Source of the DNA: Streptomyces sp. NBC_01244
GTDB lineage: Bacteria > Actinomycetota > Actinomycetes > Streptomycetales > Streptomycetaceae
NCBI RefSeq assembly: GCF_035987325.1
Contig: NZ_CP108488.1
Location: 6,448,001-6,512,000 of the forward strand
Direction: 5' to 3'
DNA: 64,000 nucleotides
In this document: in pieces, positions 1 through 8,964 of the stretch
How positions within the stretch are numbered: position 1 is the first letter of the stretch
Layout of the letters: each line of letters begins with the position of its first letter
Position numbers and translations under genes: made by a program
Notes under the pieces: model-generated
What the model saw: only the letters and a program-made list of their open reading frames with translations
Databases searched by the model: none
What the model was told of the DNA's origin: nothing

Positions 1-821
1 GCTTCGAGAGCCACGTGGTTCCGCTCTCCGGCGAGGTCCCGGTCATCCTCGACTTCCGCGCCGAGGGCTTCGAGCAGGGGCAGGAGCTGAGCCTGCTGCT
101 GGAGCGGCTCACCATCGAGGCGAACGGCCGCCTCGCGCTGGCCGCGCTCGACGTCGCGGCCAACCAGAACCTGATCCGCGAGTTCCGCATCCAGGCCCTC
201 CCGGCCGTCTTCGCCGTGGTCGCAGGCCAGGCGATGCCGCTGTTCCAGGACTTCGCGTCCGAGGGCGAGGTCCGCGGGGTCCTGGCCCAGCTGGTCCAGA
301 TCGCAGAGGAGCGCTTCGGGGTCGTCGGCGTCGAGGTGGACCCCGGCGCCGAGGGCGCCGCCGCCCCGGGGCCGGGCGCCGTGGAGGCCGAGGAGCCGGC
401 CGGTCCGTACGACGCGCTGCTCGACGAGGCGATCGAGGCGCTGGACGCCGACGACCTGGACGGGGCGGTGCGCGCGTACAAGAACGTGCTCGCGGCCGAT
501 CCCTCCAACACCGACGCCAAGCTGGGCCTGGCCCAGACCGAGCTGTTCGTCCGGGTCAAGGACATGAACCCGCAGGCGGTGCGCGCCGCGGCGGCCGAGA
601 ACCCGCGCGACCCGGCGGCGCAGATCGACGCGGCCGACCTGGATCTGGCCGGCGGTCACGTGGCGGACGCCTTCGGGCGGCTGGTGGACACCGTGAAGGT
701 GACGTTCGGTGACGACCGGGACGCGGTGCGCGTGCGCCTGCTGGAGATGTTCGAAGTGGTCGGTCCGGACAGCCCGCTTGTCACCTCGGCGCGCACGGCG
801 CTCGCGAGGGTGCTGTTCTAG
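1..821 (+). CDS. YbbN-like thioredoxin-fold/TPR protein, 5' truncated
   Basis: The reading frame is open from the first complete codon (position 3), so the gene starts outside the window; the GTG at 15 is probably internal. The first ~100 visible residues match a thioredoxin fold (VILDF strand, LALAALDVAANQNL, then FRIQALPAVFAVVAGQA with the cis-proline). A C-terminal half of TPR-like helices follows (YDALLDEAIEAL, GAVRAYKNVLAADPSN). This is the layout of YbbN/CnoX-type co-chaperones. The redox site is lost: where relatives have WCEPC this protein has the run GFEQG, with no cysteine, so it should act by binding rather than thiol exchange. It is followed by a short hairpin at 843-860. Family call is confident; function is inferred. 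Confidence 0.85.
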   Translation, partial: FESHVVPLSGEVPVILDFRAEGFEQGQELSLLLERLTIEANGRLALAALDVAANQNLIREFRIQALPAVFAVVAGQAMPLFQDFASEGEVRGVLAQLVQIAEERFGVVGVEVDPGAEGAAAPGPGAVEAEEPAGPYDALLDEAIEALDADDLDGAVRAYKNVLAADPSNTDAKLGLAQTELFVRVKDMNPQAVRAAAAENPRDPAAQIDAADLDLAGGHVADAFGRLVDTVKVTFGDDRDAVRVRLLEMFEVVGPDSPLVTSARTALARVLF

Positions 822-1411
822 ACCGGCACAGGACCGACACAGCACCGGCACATGCCGGTGATTTGTTGACACGGAGATAAACAACGGCCGCGCTTTGCCA
901 AAACTTGGCAATCGCGGCCGCTGTTACTCGCAGTAAATCGAACCCCGTGAACTGTCCGGTGTGTTCACTCTTCCCCCGGTCTGTCGTGGCCCTCGGTGAC
1001 ACCCTGTGTTGCTGCCCGACAGGGGCAGGACTCCTTCGGGTTATCTGGCCGTTACCCGCCAGTAACGAACCCCCTTGTGCCCCGGCCGTGAATGGACCAC
1101 GATCGGCGACGCTCGGTCCTTCCCGCAGAGCCGCTCATCCGGAGCCGCGGTGGAGGGTCCCCACCGGGCCGGCCGGTGGCAGTGGCACCGGCCGTGGGAC
1201 AGGGGGGTCTCCGTCACACGGCGGGGCCTGTCCTCCAGGTTGCGCGAACGCGTGGCCAAGTGGTTGTCGCTCGGGGGTGAACGCCGGTGTACGGACGCGG
1301 CATTGCCGCGGCTCGGCCGCTCGCGCTCCTTCCCGAGGACGTAGCACTTCTCCCATCCCAGGACGGGCACCGCCCGGACCGGAGATGTACGTCCGAGAAG
1401 GAGGAACGAAC
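822..1411 (+). promoter_or_regulatory. 590-nt leader with nested palindromes upstream of the DUF6230 gene
   Basis: No convincing gene lies here. Four inverted structures are visible. The first is a nested hairpin at 885-920 (CGGCCGCG/CGCGGCCG enclosing TTGCCAA/TTGGCAA). The second is TTACT-CGC-AGTAA at 924-936. The third is GTGAAC-N10-GTTCAC at 947-968. The fourth is GTTAC-CCGCCA-GTAAC at 1051-1066. The second and fourth share the core TTAC(T/C)CGC(C)AGTAA and look like two copies of one operator about 127 bp apart. A strong ribosome site (GAAGGAGGAAC) ends the leader. That these are operators is inference from symmetry only. Confidence 0.5.
843..865 (+). terminator. Hairpin after the YbbN-like gene
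   Basis: CACCGGCA (843-850) pairs with TGCCGGTG (853-860) and is followed by a short T-rich stretch, 22 nt past the stop codon. It is a plausible weak intrinsic terminator. Confidence 0.45.
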
Positions 1412-2041
1412 ATGATTTCCCAGATTCGTGGCGGGACCAGATGGAAGCGCTTCGCGCTCGTCATGGTGCCGAGCATCGCTGCCACGGCGGCGGTCGGAGT
1501 GGGTCTGGCGCAGGGTGCCCTCGCGGCGTCCTTCAGCGTCTCGGGCCAGGACTTCAAGGTTTCTGCCGACAAGCTCGACGGCAAGGACCTGATCCAGTAC
1601 GGCGGCGTCGCCGAGGGGCACGACCTCAAGGGCAACCCGGCGCACCACCCGGTCACCATCTCCGGGTTCAGCCACGCCGAGATCACCAACATGTGCCAGT
1701 CGCTGGTCACCCCGACGCCGCTCGGCAACATCACGCTGAAGCTGACGACGGGCACCAAGGCGGGCAAGCCCGCGGTGGCCGACAACATCTACCTGGATGT
1801 TGCGGAGCTCGACACCGACGCCGAGTTCACCAACCTGGACATCGGTGTCGCGGTCGGCGACCCGTCCCACAAGACCAAGCCGCAGGCCGGCACGGTCGCC
1901 AACAAGTACGCGTTCTCGCAGCGTGCGGACCGCGCGGTGCTGTCGAACGTGCGCCAGAAGGCGTGGGCGACGACGGCGGGCACCTTCAAGCTGCCCGACC
2001 TCAAGCTGCGCCTCCTCGGTGGCGACCAGCCCTGCTACTAG
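1412..2041 (+). CDS. DUF6230 family secreted protein
   Basis: A 209-residue protein. The ATG at 1412 is chosen because AAGGAGGAAC sits 8-9 nt upstream and the product opens with a twin-basic signal-like N-terminus (MISQIRGGTRWKRFALVMVP, then a hydrophobic helix ending ALAA-S near residue 40). The mature part has the pattern of the actinobacterial DUF6230 family, often labelled 'cholesterol esterase' in older annotations without catalytic support: SGQDFKVSADKL, a single mid-chain Cys and a C-terminal GGDQPCY. No Ser-His-Asp esterase motif is visible. It is first of three co-directional genes followed by a DUF6114 membrane protein, a pairing seen in many Streptomyces. Function unknown. Confidence 0.85.
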   Translation: MISQIRGGTRWKRFALVMVPSIAATAAVGVGLAQGALAASFSVSGQDFKVSADKLDGKDLIQYGGVAEGHDLKGNPAHHPVTISGFSHAEITNMCQSLVTPTPLGNITLKLTTGTKAGKPAVADNIYLDVAELDTDAEFTNLDIGVAVGDPSHKTKPQAGTVANKYAFSQRADRAVLSNVRQKAWATTAGTFKLPDLKLRLLGGDQPCY

Positions 2042-2167
2042 GACGAGAAGTAGTCGTTCCCGGTGCATAACCGGACGGGTGGGCGGTGACGGCAGTGGTC
2101 GCCGTCGCCCGCCCGTCCGGGCTCCACATAGTTCTCAGTACCACCCGTTTCCAGGGAGCTGTTGTCC

Positions 2168-2752
2168 ATGAACCCCCAGGCCCCGGTTTACGTGCGCGCC
2201 GAAGACGACGCCTGGCTTACCGCGGTGTACTACCGCTTCCACGCGTGGAGCGGTCACCGCCCCTTCTGGGCGGGTCTGTTCACGCTCCTGAGCGGTGCTC
2301 CGATCCTCTACTTCCCCTACGGGGACGTCCGTCTCGGCAATGTCACCCTCGCCATGGCGACGACGACCGGTGCCGGTTCGCTGATCATCGGTGTCCTCCT
2401 GGTCACGCTGGGGCTGACGCTCTGGTTCCAGCAGGGTGTACGGATCTTCGCGGGCGTCGCCTCGATCCTGCTGGGACTGGTGTCCATCCCGGTGTCGAAC
2501 CTCGGCGGTTTCGGTCTGGGCATCATCCTCGCCCTGACCGGCGGAGGCCTCGCACTGTCGTGGGTGCCGGGCAAGCCGGCGCACGAGACAGGCCCGCAGG
2601 ACGCCAGAGATCCGGCCCACGCCGTGAACCTGGGCAAGGCCGAGGCGATGGCGGGCCCCTACGGGGTCCCGGGACAGCGCGAGACGGAAACGACCGCATA
2701 CGCGAGCGAGACGACTGCCCACGCCGATGGCGGGAGGAACAGTGCGGGGTGA
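2168..2752 (+). CDS. DUF6114 family membrane protein
   Basis: A 194-residue integral membrane protein. The ATG at 2168 is preferred over a TTG at 2162 because AGGGAG (2153-2158) is 9 nt from the ATG but only 3 nt from the TTG. A soluble N-terminus (about 35 residues) leads into the HRPFWAGLFTLLSGAPILYF segment and three further hydrophobic helices, giving four membrane spans. The cytosolic tail of about 60 residues is polar and threonine-rich. The layout matches DUF6114, which regularly follows DUF6230. The 3' end overlaps the next gene by 11 nt, so the two are probably translationally coupled. The biochemical role is unknown; a joint envelope role with its neighbours is inferred. Confidence 0.85.
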   Translation: MNPQAPVYVRAEDDAWLTAVYYRFHAWSGHRPFWAGLFTLLSGAPILYFPYGDVRLGNVTLAMATTTGAGSLIIGVLLVTLGLTLWFQQGVRIFAGVASILLGLVSIPVSNLGGFGLGIILALTGGGLALSWVPGKPAHETGPQDARDPAHAVNLGKAEAMAGPYGVPGQRETETTAYASETTAHADGGRNSAG

Positions 2753-3992
2753 CGAAACGCAACGGGGCGAGGCTCCGGGTGCTGAGTCCCGTGAGAGGAA
2801 GGGCCCGCGCCACGCGGCGCCCAGGAAGTCGCTGCTGACCAAGATCCAGATACCCGTCGGCAAGACGATGGCGCTGGCCGCCATGCCGACCGCGGTCTTC
2901 GTCGGCATGAGCATGGCGCCGAAGCTGGCCGTGGCCGACGACAAGGACATCCCCTTCGCGCCCGGTCCGTGCGTGACGCGGTCCGACGAGCCCGCGGAGT
3001 CGCCCTCCCCGTCGGCATCGAAGAAGCCTTCCAAGACCCCGTCCAAGACTCCGCGGACGACGCCCTCACCGGGCAAGTCGCCCACGACGGTACCTTCGCC
3101 GAGCGCCAGCCCGTCGGCGTCGAAGTCCGTCGAGCAGCCCGGCGTCAAGCCGGCGGCGGTCCCCCCGGCGAAGGTGGCGAACCCGCTGGACCCGCTCGGC
3201 GTCGGCGACGCGTTCAAGGGTCTGTTCGGCGAGCTCGGCAAGCCCCTCGCGGGCACCCCGGCAGCCCCGGCCCCGACCGCCACCGCGACCAAGGCGTCCG
3301 CGCCCGCCGCGGACCCGACCGCGGCCGCGATCCGTGACGCCGCGAAGACGGCAGGCGTCTCGGTCTCGGAGCTCTCCGAGGAGGTCAAGGGCACCAAGGC
3401 GACCCCGAAGGACGAGACGGGCAAGTCGAAGCCCAAGCCGAAGCCGAAGCCTGAAACGGCCACGGAGGGCGGGAAGGGCGCGAAGGGCAAGAACGGGAAG
3501 GAACCCTTCCCCTGCCCGACCTACGACGCCAAGGCCCTGGCCGACGCCGAAATGGAGCAGGGCATCCCGCTGCTCCCGGACGAGCCCTGGTACCTGGACA
3601 GCTCGCTGCTGACCCTCTACGGCCTCGACTACGAGGGCATCGTCGAGGTGAAGACGGCGGGCGGCAAGACCAAGACCGTCCTGAAGTTCACCGCGGACTC
3701 GCTGGACATCAAGGACCTCTACCAGACGGTCGGCAAGGGCAAGAACGTCGCCCACCTGAAGTCCCGTCCGGGGTCCACCTCGAAGATCCGCGGGGCCAAG
3801 GTGACGATGTACACCGAGAGCCTCAAGGGCAACCTCTTCGGGATCATCCCGATCGAGTTCAGCCCGAAGAGCCCGCCGCCCCTGAACGTCCCGTTCGCGT
3901 TCTTCACGAACGCCAAGGTCGTCCAGGCCGGCCAGTTCGGCGGCACCCTGACCGTCCCGGGCCTCAAGAACTACATCGGCCCGGAGGAGTAG
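2742..3992 (+). CDS. Secreted Lys/Pro/Ser-rich protein of the DUF6230-DUF6114 operon
   Basis: A 416-residue protein of unrecognised function. The GTG at 2742 is favoured by GGAGGAAC (2733-2740); an ATG at 2727 in the same frame is the alternative. A basic N-terminus is followed by a signal/anchor helix (KTMALAAMPTAVFVGMSMAP, about residues 45-65). Then comes a long low-complexity spacer (about residues 85-250) of Ser/Pro/Lys repeats such as KPSKTPSKTPRTTPSP and KPKPKPKPETATEGG. The C-terminal 170 residues are globular, starting PFPCPTYDAKALADAEMEQG. They continue with an apparently beta-rich region (TLYGLDYEGIVEVKTAGGKT). The spacer resembles a cell-wall-crossing stalk. A strong terminator follows. 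Confidence 0.75.
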   Translation: MRGDETQRGEAPGAESRERKGPRHAAPRKSLLTKIQIPVGKTMALAAMPTAVFVGMSMAPKLAVADDKDIPFAPGPCVTRSDEPAESPSPSASKKPSKTPSKTPRTTPSPGKSPTTVPSPSASPSASKSVEQPGVKPAAVPPAKVANPLDPLGVGDAFKGLFGELGKPLAGTPAAPAPTATATKASAPAADPTAAAIRDAAKTAGVSVSELSEEVKGTKATPKDETGKSKPKPKPKPETATEGGKGAKGKNGKEPFPCPTYDAKALADAEMEQGIPLLPDEPWYLDSSLLTLYGLDYEGIVEVKTAGGKTKTVLKFTADSLDIKDLYQTVGKGKNVAHLKSRPGSTSKIRGAKVTMYTESLKGNLFGIIPIEFSPKSPPPLNVPFAFFTNAKVVQAGQFGGTLTVPGLKNYIGPEE

Positions 3993-4020
3993 ACGCGTAC
4001 GGCCTCGCGCGGCCGCACGC

Positions 4021-4069
4021 ACCGAGGGCGGCACCCGGATCCTCATCGGATCGGGGTGCCGCCCTCGGT
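4021..4069. terminator. Bidirectional terminator between the DUF6230 operon and pyk
   Basis: A long near-perfect hairpin: ACCGAGGGCGGCACCC pairs with GGGTGCCGCCCTCGGT around an inner GGATCC/GGATC pairing. It lies between two convergent genes and can serve both strands. Confidence 0.85.
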
Positions 4070-4121
4070 CTCTGTGCGGCAGAGGCTGTACGGATGGAGC
4101 GAGTGGAGCGGTGCGGCGAGG

Positions 4122-5552
4122 TCAGTCGCGGGCGCCGCTGCCCAGGTGGTGGACCCGGACCATGTTGGTGGTGCCGGGGACGCCGGGGGGCGAGCCGGCG
4201 GTGATGATCATGGTGTCGCCCTTGTTGTACCGCTTGAGCTTGAGCATCTCCACGTCCACCAGGTCGACCATGGAGTCGGTGTTGTCCACGTGCGGGACGA
4301 CGTAGGACTCGACGCCCCAGCTCAGCGTGAGCTGGTTGCGGGTGCCGGTGTCGGTGGTGAAGGCCAGGATCGGCTGGTTCGCGCGGTAGCGCGACAGGCG
4401 GCGGGCGGTGTCACCGGAGTGGGTGAAGGCGACCAGGGCCTTGCCGTCCAGGAAGTCCGCGATCTCGCAGGCCGCGCGGGCGACGGAGCCGCCCTGGGTG
4501 CGGGGCTTCTTGCCCGGGACCAGCGGCTGCAGGCCCTTGGACAGGAGCTCCTCCTCGGCCGCCTCGACGATCTTCGACATCGTCTTGACGGTCTCGATCG
4601 GGTAGGCGCCGACCGAGGACTCGGCGGACAGCATGACCGCGTCCGCCCCGTCGAGGATCGCGTTGGCGACGTCGGAGGCCTCCGCGCGCGTCGGGCGCGA
4701 GTTGGTGATCATCGACTCCATCATCTGGGTCGCGACGATCACCGGCTTGGCGTTGCGGCGGCACATCTCCACGAGGCGCTTCTGCACCATCGGGACCTTC
4801 TCGAGCGGGTACTCGACGGCGAGGTCGCCACGGGCGACCATGACCGCGTCGAACGCCGCGACGACGCTCTCCATGTTGGCGACGGCCTGGGGCTTCTCGA
4901 CCTTGGCGATGACGGGGACCCGGCGGCCCTCCTCGTCCATGACCTTGTGGACGTCCTTGACGTCGTTGGCGTCACGCACGAAGGACAGGGCGACCATGTC
5001 GCAGCCCATCCGCAGGGCGAAGCGGAGGTCGTCGACGTCCTTCTCCGACAGGGCGGGGACGTTGACGGCGGCACCCGGCAGGTTGATGCCCTTGTGGTCC
5101 GAGATGACACCGCCCTCGATGACGATGGTCTTGACCCGGGGGCCCTCGACCTCGGTCACCCGGAGCTCGACGTTGCCGTCGTTGATCAGGACCTGGTCGC
5201 CCTTGGACACGTCGCCCGGCAGACCCTTGTAGGTCGTGCCGCAGATGGACTTGTCGCCCGGGACGTCCTCGGTGGTGATGGTGAACTCGTCACCGCGGAC
5301 GAGCTCGACGGGACCCTCGGCGAAGGTCTCCAGGCGGATCTTCGGGCCCTGGAGGTCGGCGAGGACGCCGACGGCACGCCCGGTGTCCTCGGACACCTTC
5401 CGGACGCGGTCGTACCGCTCCTGGTGTTCTGCCTGGGAGCCGTGGCTGAAGTTGAATCGGGCCACGTTCATACCGGCCTCTACGAGAGCTTTCAGCTGCT
5501 CGTAAGAGTCGACGGCGGGGCCCAGCGTGCAGACGATTTTGGAACGGCGCAT
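4122..5552 (-). CDS. pyk: Pyruvate kinase
   Basis: A 476-residue pyruvate kinase, converting phosphoenolpyruvate and ADP to pyruvate and ATP. The N-terminus reads MRRSKIVCTLGPA; NFSHG (34-38) and LADLQGPKIR belong to the A domain. The B-domain cap is about residues 72-165. The catalytic segment IAKVEKPQA puts the catalytic Lys at 217 and a metal-binding Glu at 219. MITNSRPTRAEASDVANAIL (281-300) is the family signature, and the C domain follows. It is third in a minus-strand run pta-ackA-pyk, 63 nt after ackA, tying the last glycolytic step to acetate overflow. Streptomyces usually has two pyk genes; this gene order corresponds to the copy next to ackA. Confidence 0.97.
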   Translation of the reverse strand: MRRSKIVCTLGPAVDSYEQLKALVEAGMNVARFNFSHGSQAEHQERYDRVRKVSEDTGRAVGVLADLQGPKIRLETFAEGPVELVRGDEFTITTEDVPGDKSICGTTYKGLPGDVSKGDQVLINDGNVELRVTEVEGPRVKTIVIEGGVISDHKGINLPGAAVNVPALSEKDVDDLRFALRMGCDMVALSFVRDANDVKDVHKVMDEEGRRVPVIAKVEKPQAVANMESVVAAFDAVMVARGDLAVEYPLEKVPMVQKRLVEMCRRNAKPVIVATQMMESMITNSRPTRAEASDVANAILDGADAVMLSAESSVGAYPIETVKTMSKIVEAAEEELLSKGLQPLVPGKKPRTQGGSVARAACEIADFLDGKALVAFTHSGDTARRLSRYRANQPILAFTTDTGTRNQLTLSWGVESYVVPHVDNTDSMVDLVDVEMLKLKRYNKGDTMIITAGSPPGVPGTTNMVRVHHLGSGARD

Positions 5553-5615
5553 GGAGCGGATCCTATCGGTTTGTTTCGTAGCGGAATATTCCGTCTGGCG
5601 GAAAGTCCAAAGTGA

Positions 5616-6830
5616 CTACCCGGTAACCAGCGCGTACGTCTGGCTGGCGATCTCCAGTTCCTCGTCCGTCGGGACCACGGCCACGGCCACCCGTGCGTAC
5701 TCCGCGGACACCAGGCGCGGCTCGGGGGACCGTACCGAGTTCGCCTCCAGGTCGAGCGCCAGGCCCAGTTCGGCCAGACCGGCCAGGGCCATCTCCCGGA
5801 TGTCGGAGGAGTTCTCGCCCACGCCCGCCGTGAAGGCCACCGCGTCCACCCGGCCCAGGACCGCCGAGTAGGCGCCGATGTACTTCTTCAGACGGTGGAT
5901 GTACGAGGCCAGCGCCAAGCGGGCGGAGGCGTCGCCCTCCGCCGCCCGCCGCTGCACCTCGCGCATGTCGTTGTCGCCGCACAGACCCAGCAGACCGCTC
6001 TTCTTGTTGAGCAGCGAGTCGATCTCGTCGATGGACATGCCCCCGACGCGCGCCAGGTGGAAGATGACGGCCGGGTCCAGATCGCCCGAACGGGTGCCCA
6101 TGACCAGGCCCTCCAGCGGGGTCAGCCCCATGGAGGTCTCCACGCAGACCCCGCCGTGCACGGCCGAGGCCGAGGCGCCGTTGCCCAGGTGGAGGACGAT
6201 CACGTTCACGTCCTCCTCGGCCTTGCCGAGCAGCTTCGCCGTGGCCCGGGCGACATAGGCGTGCGAGGTGCCGTGGAACCCGTACCGCCGGATGGAGTAC
6301 TTGTCGGCCGTCGCGGCGTCGATCGCGTACCGCGCCACGTACTCCGGCATGGTCGAGTGGAAGGCCGTGTCGAAGACGGCGACCTGCGGCAGGTCGGGGC
6401 GCAGCTCCCGCGCCACCTCGATGCCGGTCACGTTCGCCGGGTTGTGCAGCGGGGCGAGCGGGATCAGGGCGCGGATCTCGGCCAGGACCGCGTCGTCGAT
6501 CAGCGTCGGGTGGGTGAACTTGGTCCCGCCGTGCACCACCCGGTGGCCCACGGCGGCCAGCTCGGGGGAGTCCAGCCCCAGCCCGTCGGCGGCGAGCTCC
6601 GCCGCGACGGCCCGCAGCGCCGCCCCGTGGTCGGCGATCGGACCGGTCGTCACGCGCTTGCCGCCCGCGGCGCCCGGACCGGTCAACGGCTCGTGCACGA
6701 GACGGGAGGTCTCCTCGCCGATGCGCTCCACCAGGCCGACCGCGAGGCGGGAGGAGTCCGCCATGTCGAGCAGCTGGTACTTCACCGACGAGGAGCCGGA
6801 GTTGAGGACGAGTACGCGCGATGCGGTCAC
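5616..6830 (-). CDS. ackA: Acetate kinase
   Basis: A 404-residue acetate kinase, interconverting acetyl phosphate + ADP and acetate + ATP. It starts at GTG with AAAGGAAAG about 10 nt upstream. Family motifs are complete. LNSGSSSVKY carries the substrate-contacting Asn10, HRVVHGG carries Arg97, and FDTAFHSTMP carries the catalytic Asp154. GFHGTSHAYV and LHLGNGAS line the nucleotide site, and FTAGVGENSSDIRE is the C-terminal signature. It lies 52 nt downstream of pta, completing the Pta-AckA acetate pathway in one transcription unit. Confidence 0.97.
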   Translation of the reverse strand: MTASRVLVLNSGSSSVKYQLLDMADSSRLAVGLVERIGEETSRLVHEPLTGPGAAGGKRVTTGPIADHGAALRAVAAELAADGLGLDSPELAAVGHRVVHGGTKFTHPTLIDDAVLAEIRALIPLAPLHNPANVTGIEVARELRPDLPQVAVFDTAFHSTMPEYVARYAIDAATADKYSIRRYGFHGTSHAYVARATAKLLGKAEEDVNVIVLHLGNGASASAVHGGVCVETSMGLTPLEGLVMGTRSGDLDPAVIFHLARVGGMSIDEIDSLLNKKSGLLGLCGDNDMREVQRRAAEGDASARLALASYIHRLKKYIGAYSAVLGRVDAVAFTAGVGENSSDIREMALAGLAELGLALDLEANSVRSPEPRLVSAEYARVAVAVVPTDEELEIASQTYALVTG

Positions 6831-6882
6831 GATGAGGGTCTTTCCTTTGCGGTGGGGGCTCGGGGGCTCGGTGGTGGAGGGC

Positions 6883-8964
6883 TCAGCCGGCCGCGGGCCG
6901 GGACTGCGCCTGGATCGCGGTGATGGCCACGGTGGTGACGATGTCCTGGACCAGGGCGCCGCGCGAGAGGTCGTTGACCGGCTTGCGCAGGCCCTGCAGG
7001 ACGGGGCCGACCGCCACGGCGCCGGCCGAGCGCTGCACGGCCTTGTACGTGTTGTTGCCGGTGTTGAGGTCCGGGAAGATCAGCACCGTCGCGCGGCCGG
7101 CCACCTCGGATTCGGGCAGCTTGGTCGCGGCGACCGAGGGCTCCACGGCGGCGTCGTACTGGATCGGACCCTCGATCAGCAGGTCGGGGCGCTGCTCGCG
7201 GACGAGCTCGGTGGCCTTGCGGACCTTGTCCACGTCCGCGCCCGAGCCCGACGTGCCGGTGGAGTACGAGAGCATCGCGATCCGCGGCTCCAGGCCGAAG
7301 GCGGCGGCGGTGGTGGCCGACTGGACGGCGATGTCGGCGAGCTGCTCGGCGTTCGGGTCCGGGTTCACGGCGCAGTCGCCGTAGGCGAGGACCTTGTCGG
7401 CCAGGCACATGAAGAAGACCGAGGAGACGATGGACGCGTCGGGCTTGGTCTTGATGATCTCGAAGGCCGGGCGGATGGTGGCGGCGGTGGAGTGCACCGA
7501 GCCGGAGACCATGCCGTCGGCGAGGCCCTCCTGGACCATCAGGGTGCCGAAGTAGTTGACGTCGGTGACCACGTCGTGGGCCAGCTCGACCGTCATGCCC
7601 TTGTGGGCGCGGGCCTTGGCGTAGTACTCGGCGAACCGTTCCCGCAGCGGGGAGGTGGCCGGGTCGATGAGCTGGGCGGCCGAGATGTCGATGCCCAGGT
7701 CGGCGGCCTTCTTCAGGATCGCCTGCTCCTCGCCCAGCAAAGTGAGGTCGCAGACCCCGCGGCGCAGCACCACGTCCGCGGCGCGCAGCACGCGCTCCTC
7801 GGTGCCCTCGGGGAGGACCACGCGGCGGCGCTCGGCCCGGGCCTGCTCCAGCAGCTGGTTCTCGAACATCATCGGCGTGACCCGCTCGGAGCGGGCCACC
7901 GAGAGCACCTCGCGCAGCTCGGCGGTGTCCACGTGGCGCTCGAACAGGCCGAGCGCGGTCTCCAGCTTGCGCGGGGTCGCGGAGTTCAGCCGGCTCTGCA
8001 GCGCGAAGAGTTCGGCGGCCGTCGGGAAGCTGTTGCCCGCCACCGAGACCACCGGGGTGCCCGGAGCCAGCTTGGAGGCCAGCGTCAGGATGTCCTTGCC
8101 CGGACGCTCGTTCAGCGTCAGCAGCACACCGGCGATCGGCGGGGTGCCGGAGGTGTGCGCGGCGAGCGCGCCGATGACCAGGTCGGAGCGGTCTCCGGGG
8201 GTGACGACCAGGCAGCCGGGGGTCAGGGCGTTGAGGAAGTTCGGCAGCATCGCCCCGCCGAAGACGAAGTCCAGGGCGTCGCGGGCCAGTCCGGCCTCGT
8301 CGCCGAGGAGCACCTCGCCGCCGAGCGCCCGGGTGATCTGGGCGACCGTCGGGGCGGACAGGTGCTTGTCGTCCGGCAGGACGTAGCAGGGCACGGGCAG
8401 TCTGGCGGCCAGGCGCTCGGCTATCACCTCGCGGTCCTCGGCGGCCACCCGGTTGACGACCATCGCGCCCACGTGGCAGCCCAGGGCCTCGTACGCGCGG
8501 TAGGCGTTGCGGGTCTCGGCGCGCACGGCCTCGGCCGGGTGCTTGGTGCCGCCCACGACGGGGATGACCAGCGCGCCCAGCTCGTTGGCGAGGCGGGCGT
8601 TGAGCGCGAGCTCGTCCGGGAGGTTGGTGTCGGCGTAGTCGGTGCCGAGGACCAGCATGACCTCGTAGTCGCGCGCCACCTTCTGGTAGCGGCCGACGAG
8701 CTGGGAGACCAGTTCGTCGGTGCCCTTCTCGGCCAGGATGGCGGAGGCCTCGTGGTACTCCATGCCGTAGGCCGTCGCGGAGTCCTGGTCGATCCGGTAC
8801 CGGGCCTTGAGCAGGTCGAAGAGCCGGTCGGGCCCGTCGTGCAGCAGGGGGCGGTACACGCCCACCCGGCCGGTCTGGCGGGTCAGGAGCTCCATGATGC
8901 CCAGCTCGACGACCTGGCGGCCGTCCCCCCGCTCGATACCCGTCACGTACACGCTGCGCGTCAC
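6883..8964 (-). CDS. pta: Phosphate acetyltransferase
   Basis: A 693-residue long-form phosphotransacetylase, converting acetyl-CoA and phosphate to acetyl phosphate. The GTG at 8964 (VTRSVYVTGIERGDGR) is preferred over upstream in-frame starts because GGAGAG lies about 7 nt before it and homologues begin here. Residues 1 to about 350 form the regulatory half: a P-loop-like AAA_26 region that has lost the classical GKT, then a DRTGG-type domain. The last ~330 residues are the catalytic PTA domain, with EYYAKARAHKGMT, VSGSVHSTAATIRPAFEII and YSTGTSGSGADVDKV near the CoA site. The gene leads the pta-ackA-pyk unit and is divergent from pfkA. Confidence 0.95.
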   Translation of the reverse strand: MTRSVYVTGIERGDGRQVVELGIMELLTRQTGRVGVYRPLLHDGPDRLFDLLKARYRIDQDSATAYGMEYHEASAILAEKGTDELVSQLVGRYQKVARDYEVMLVLGTDYADTNLPDELALNARLANELGALVIPVVGGTKHPAEAVRAETRNAYRAYEALGCHVGAMVVNRVAAEDREVIAERLAARLPVPCYVLPDDKHLSAPTVAQITRALGGEVLLGDEAGLARDALDFVFGGAMLPNFLNALTPGCLVVTPGDRSDLVIGALAAHTSGTPPIAGVLLTLNERPGKDILTLASKLAPGTPVVSVAGNSFPTAAELFALQSRLNSATPRKLETALGLFERHVDTAELREVLSVARSERVTPMMFENQLLEQARAERRRVVLPEGTEERVLRAADVVLRRGVCDLTLLGEEQAILKKAADLGIDISAAQLIDPATSPLRERFAEYYAKARAHKGMTVELAHDVVTDVNYFGTLMVQEGLADGMVSGSVHSTAATIRPAFEIIKTKPDASIVSSVFFMCLADKVLAYGDCAVNPDPNAEQLADIAVQSATTAAAFGLEPRIAMLSYSTGTSGSGADVDKVRKATELVREQRPDLLIEGPIQYDAAVEPSVAATKLPESEVAGRATVLIFPDLNTGNNTYKAVQRSAGAVAVGPVLQGLRKPVNDLSRGALVQDIVTTVAITAIQAQSRPAAG

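Noticed and set aside
905..1411. Possible N-terminal extension of the DUF6230 protein in the same open frame
   Set aside because: The strong ribosome site and signal peptide begin at ATG 1412; the extension is compositionally noncoding and crosses palindromes.
4056..5615. 519-residue plus-strand open frame opposite pyk
   Set aside because: It is antisense to a fully conserved pyruvate kinase; its Val/Asp/Gly/His-rich composition is what high-G+C antisense frames give, and it has no domain or ribosome site.
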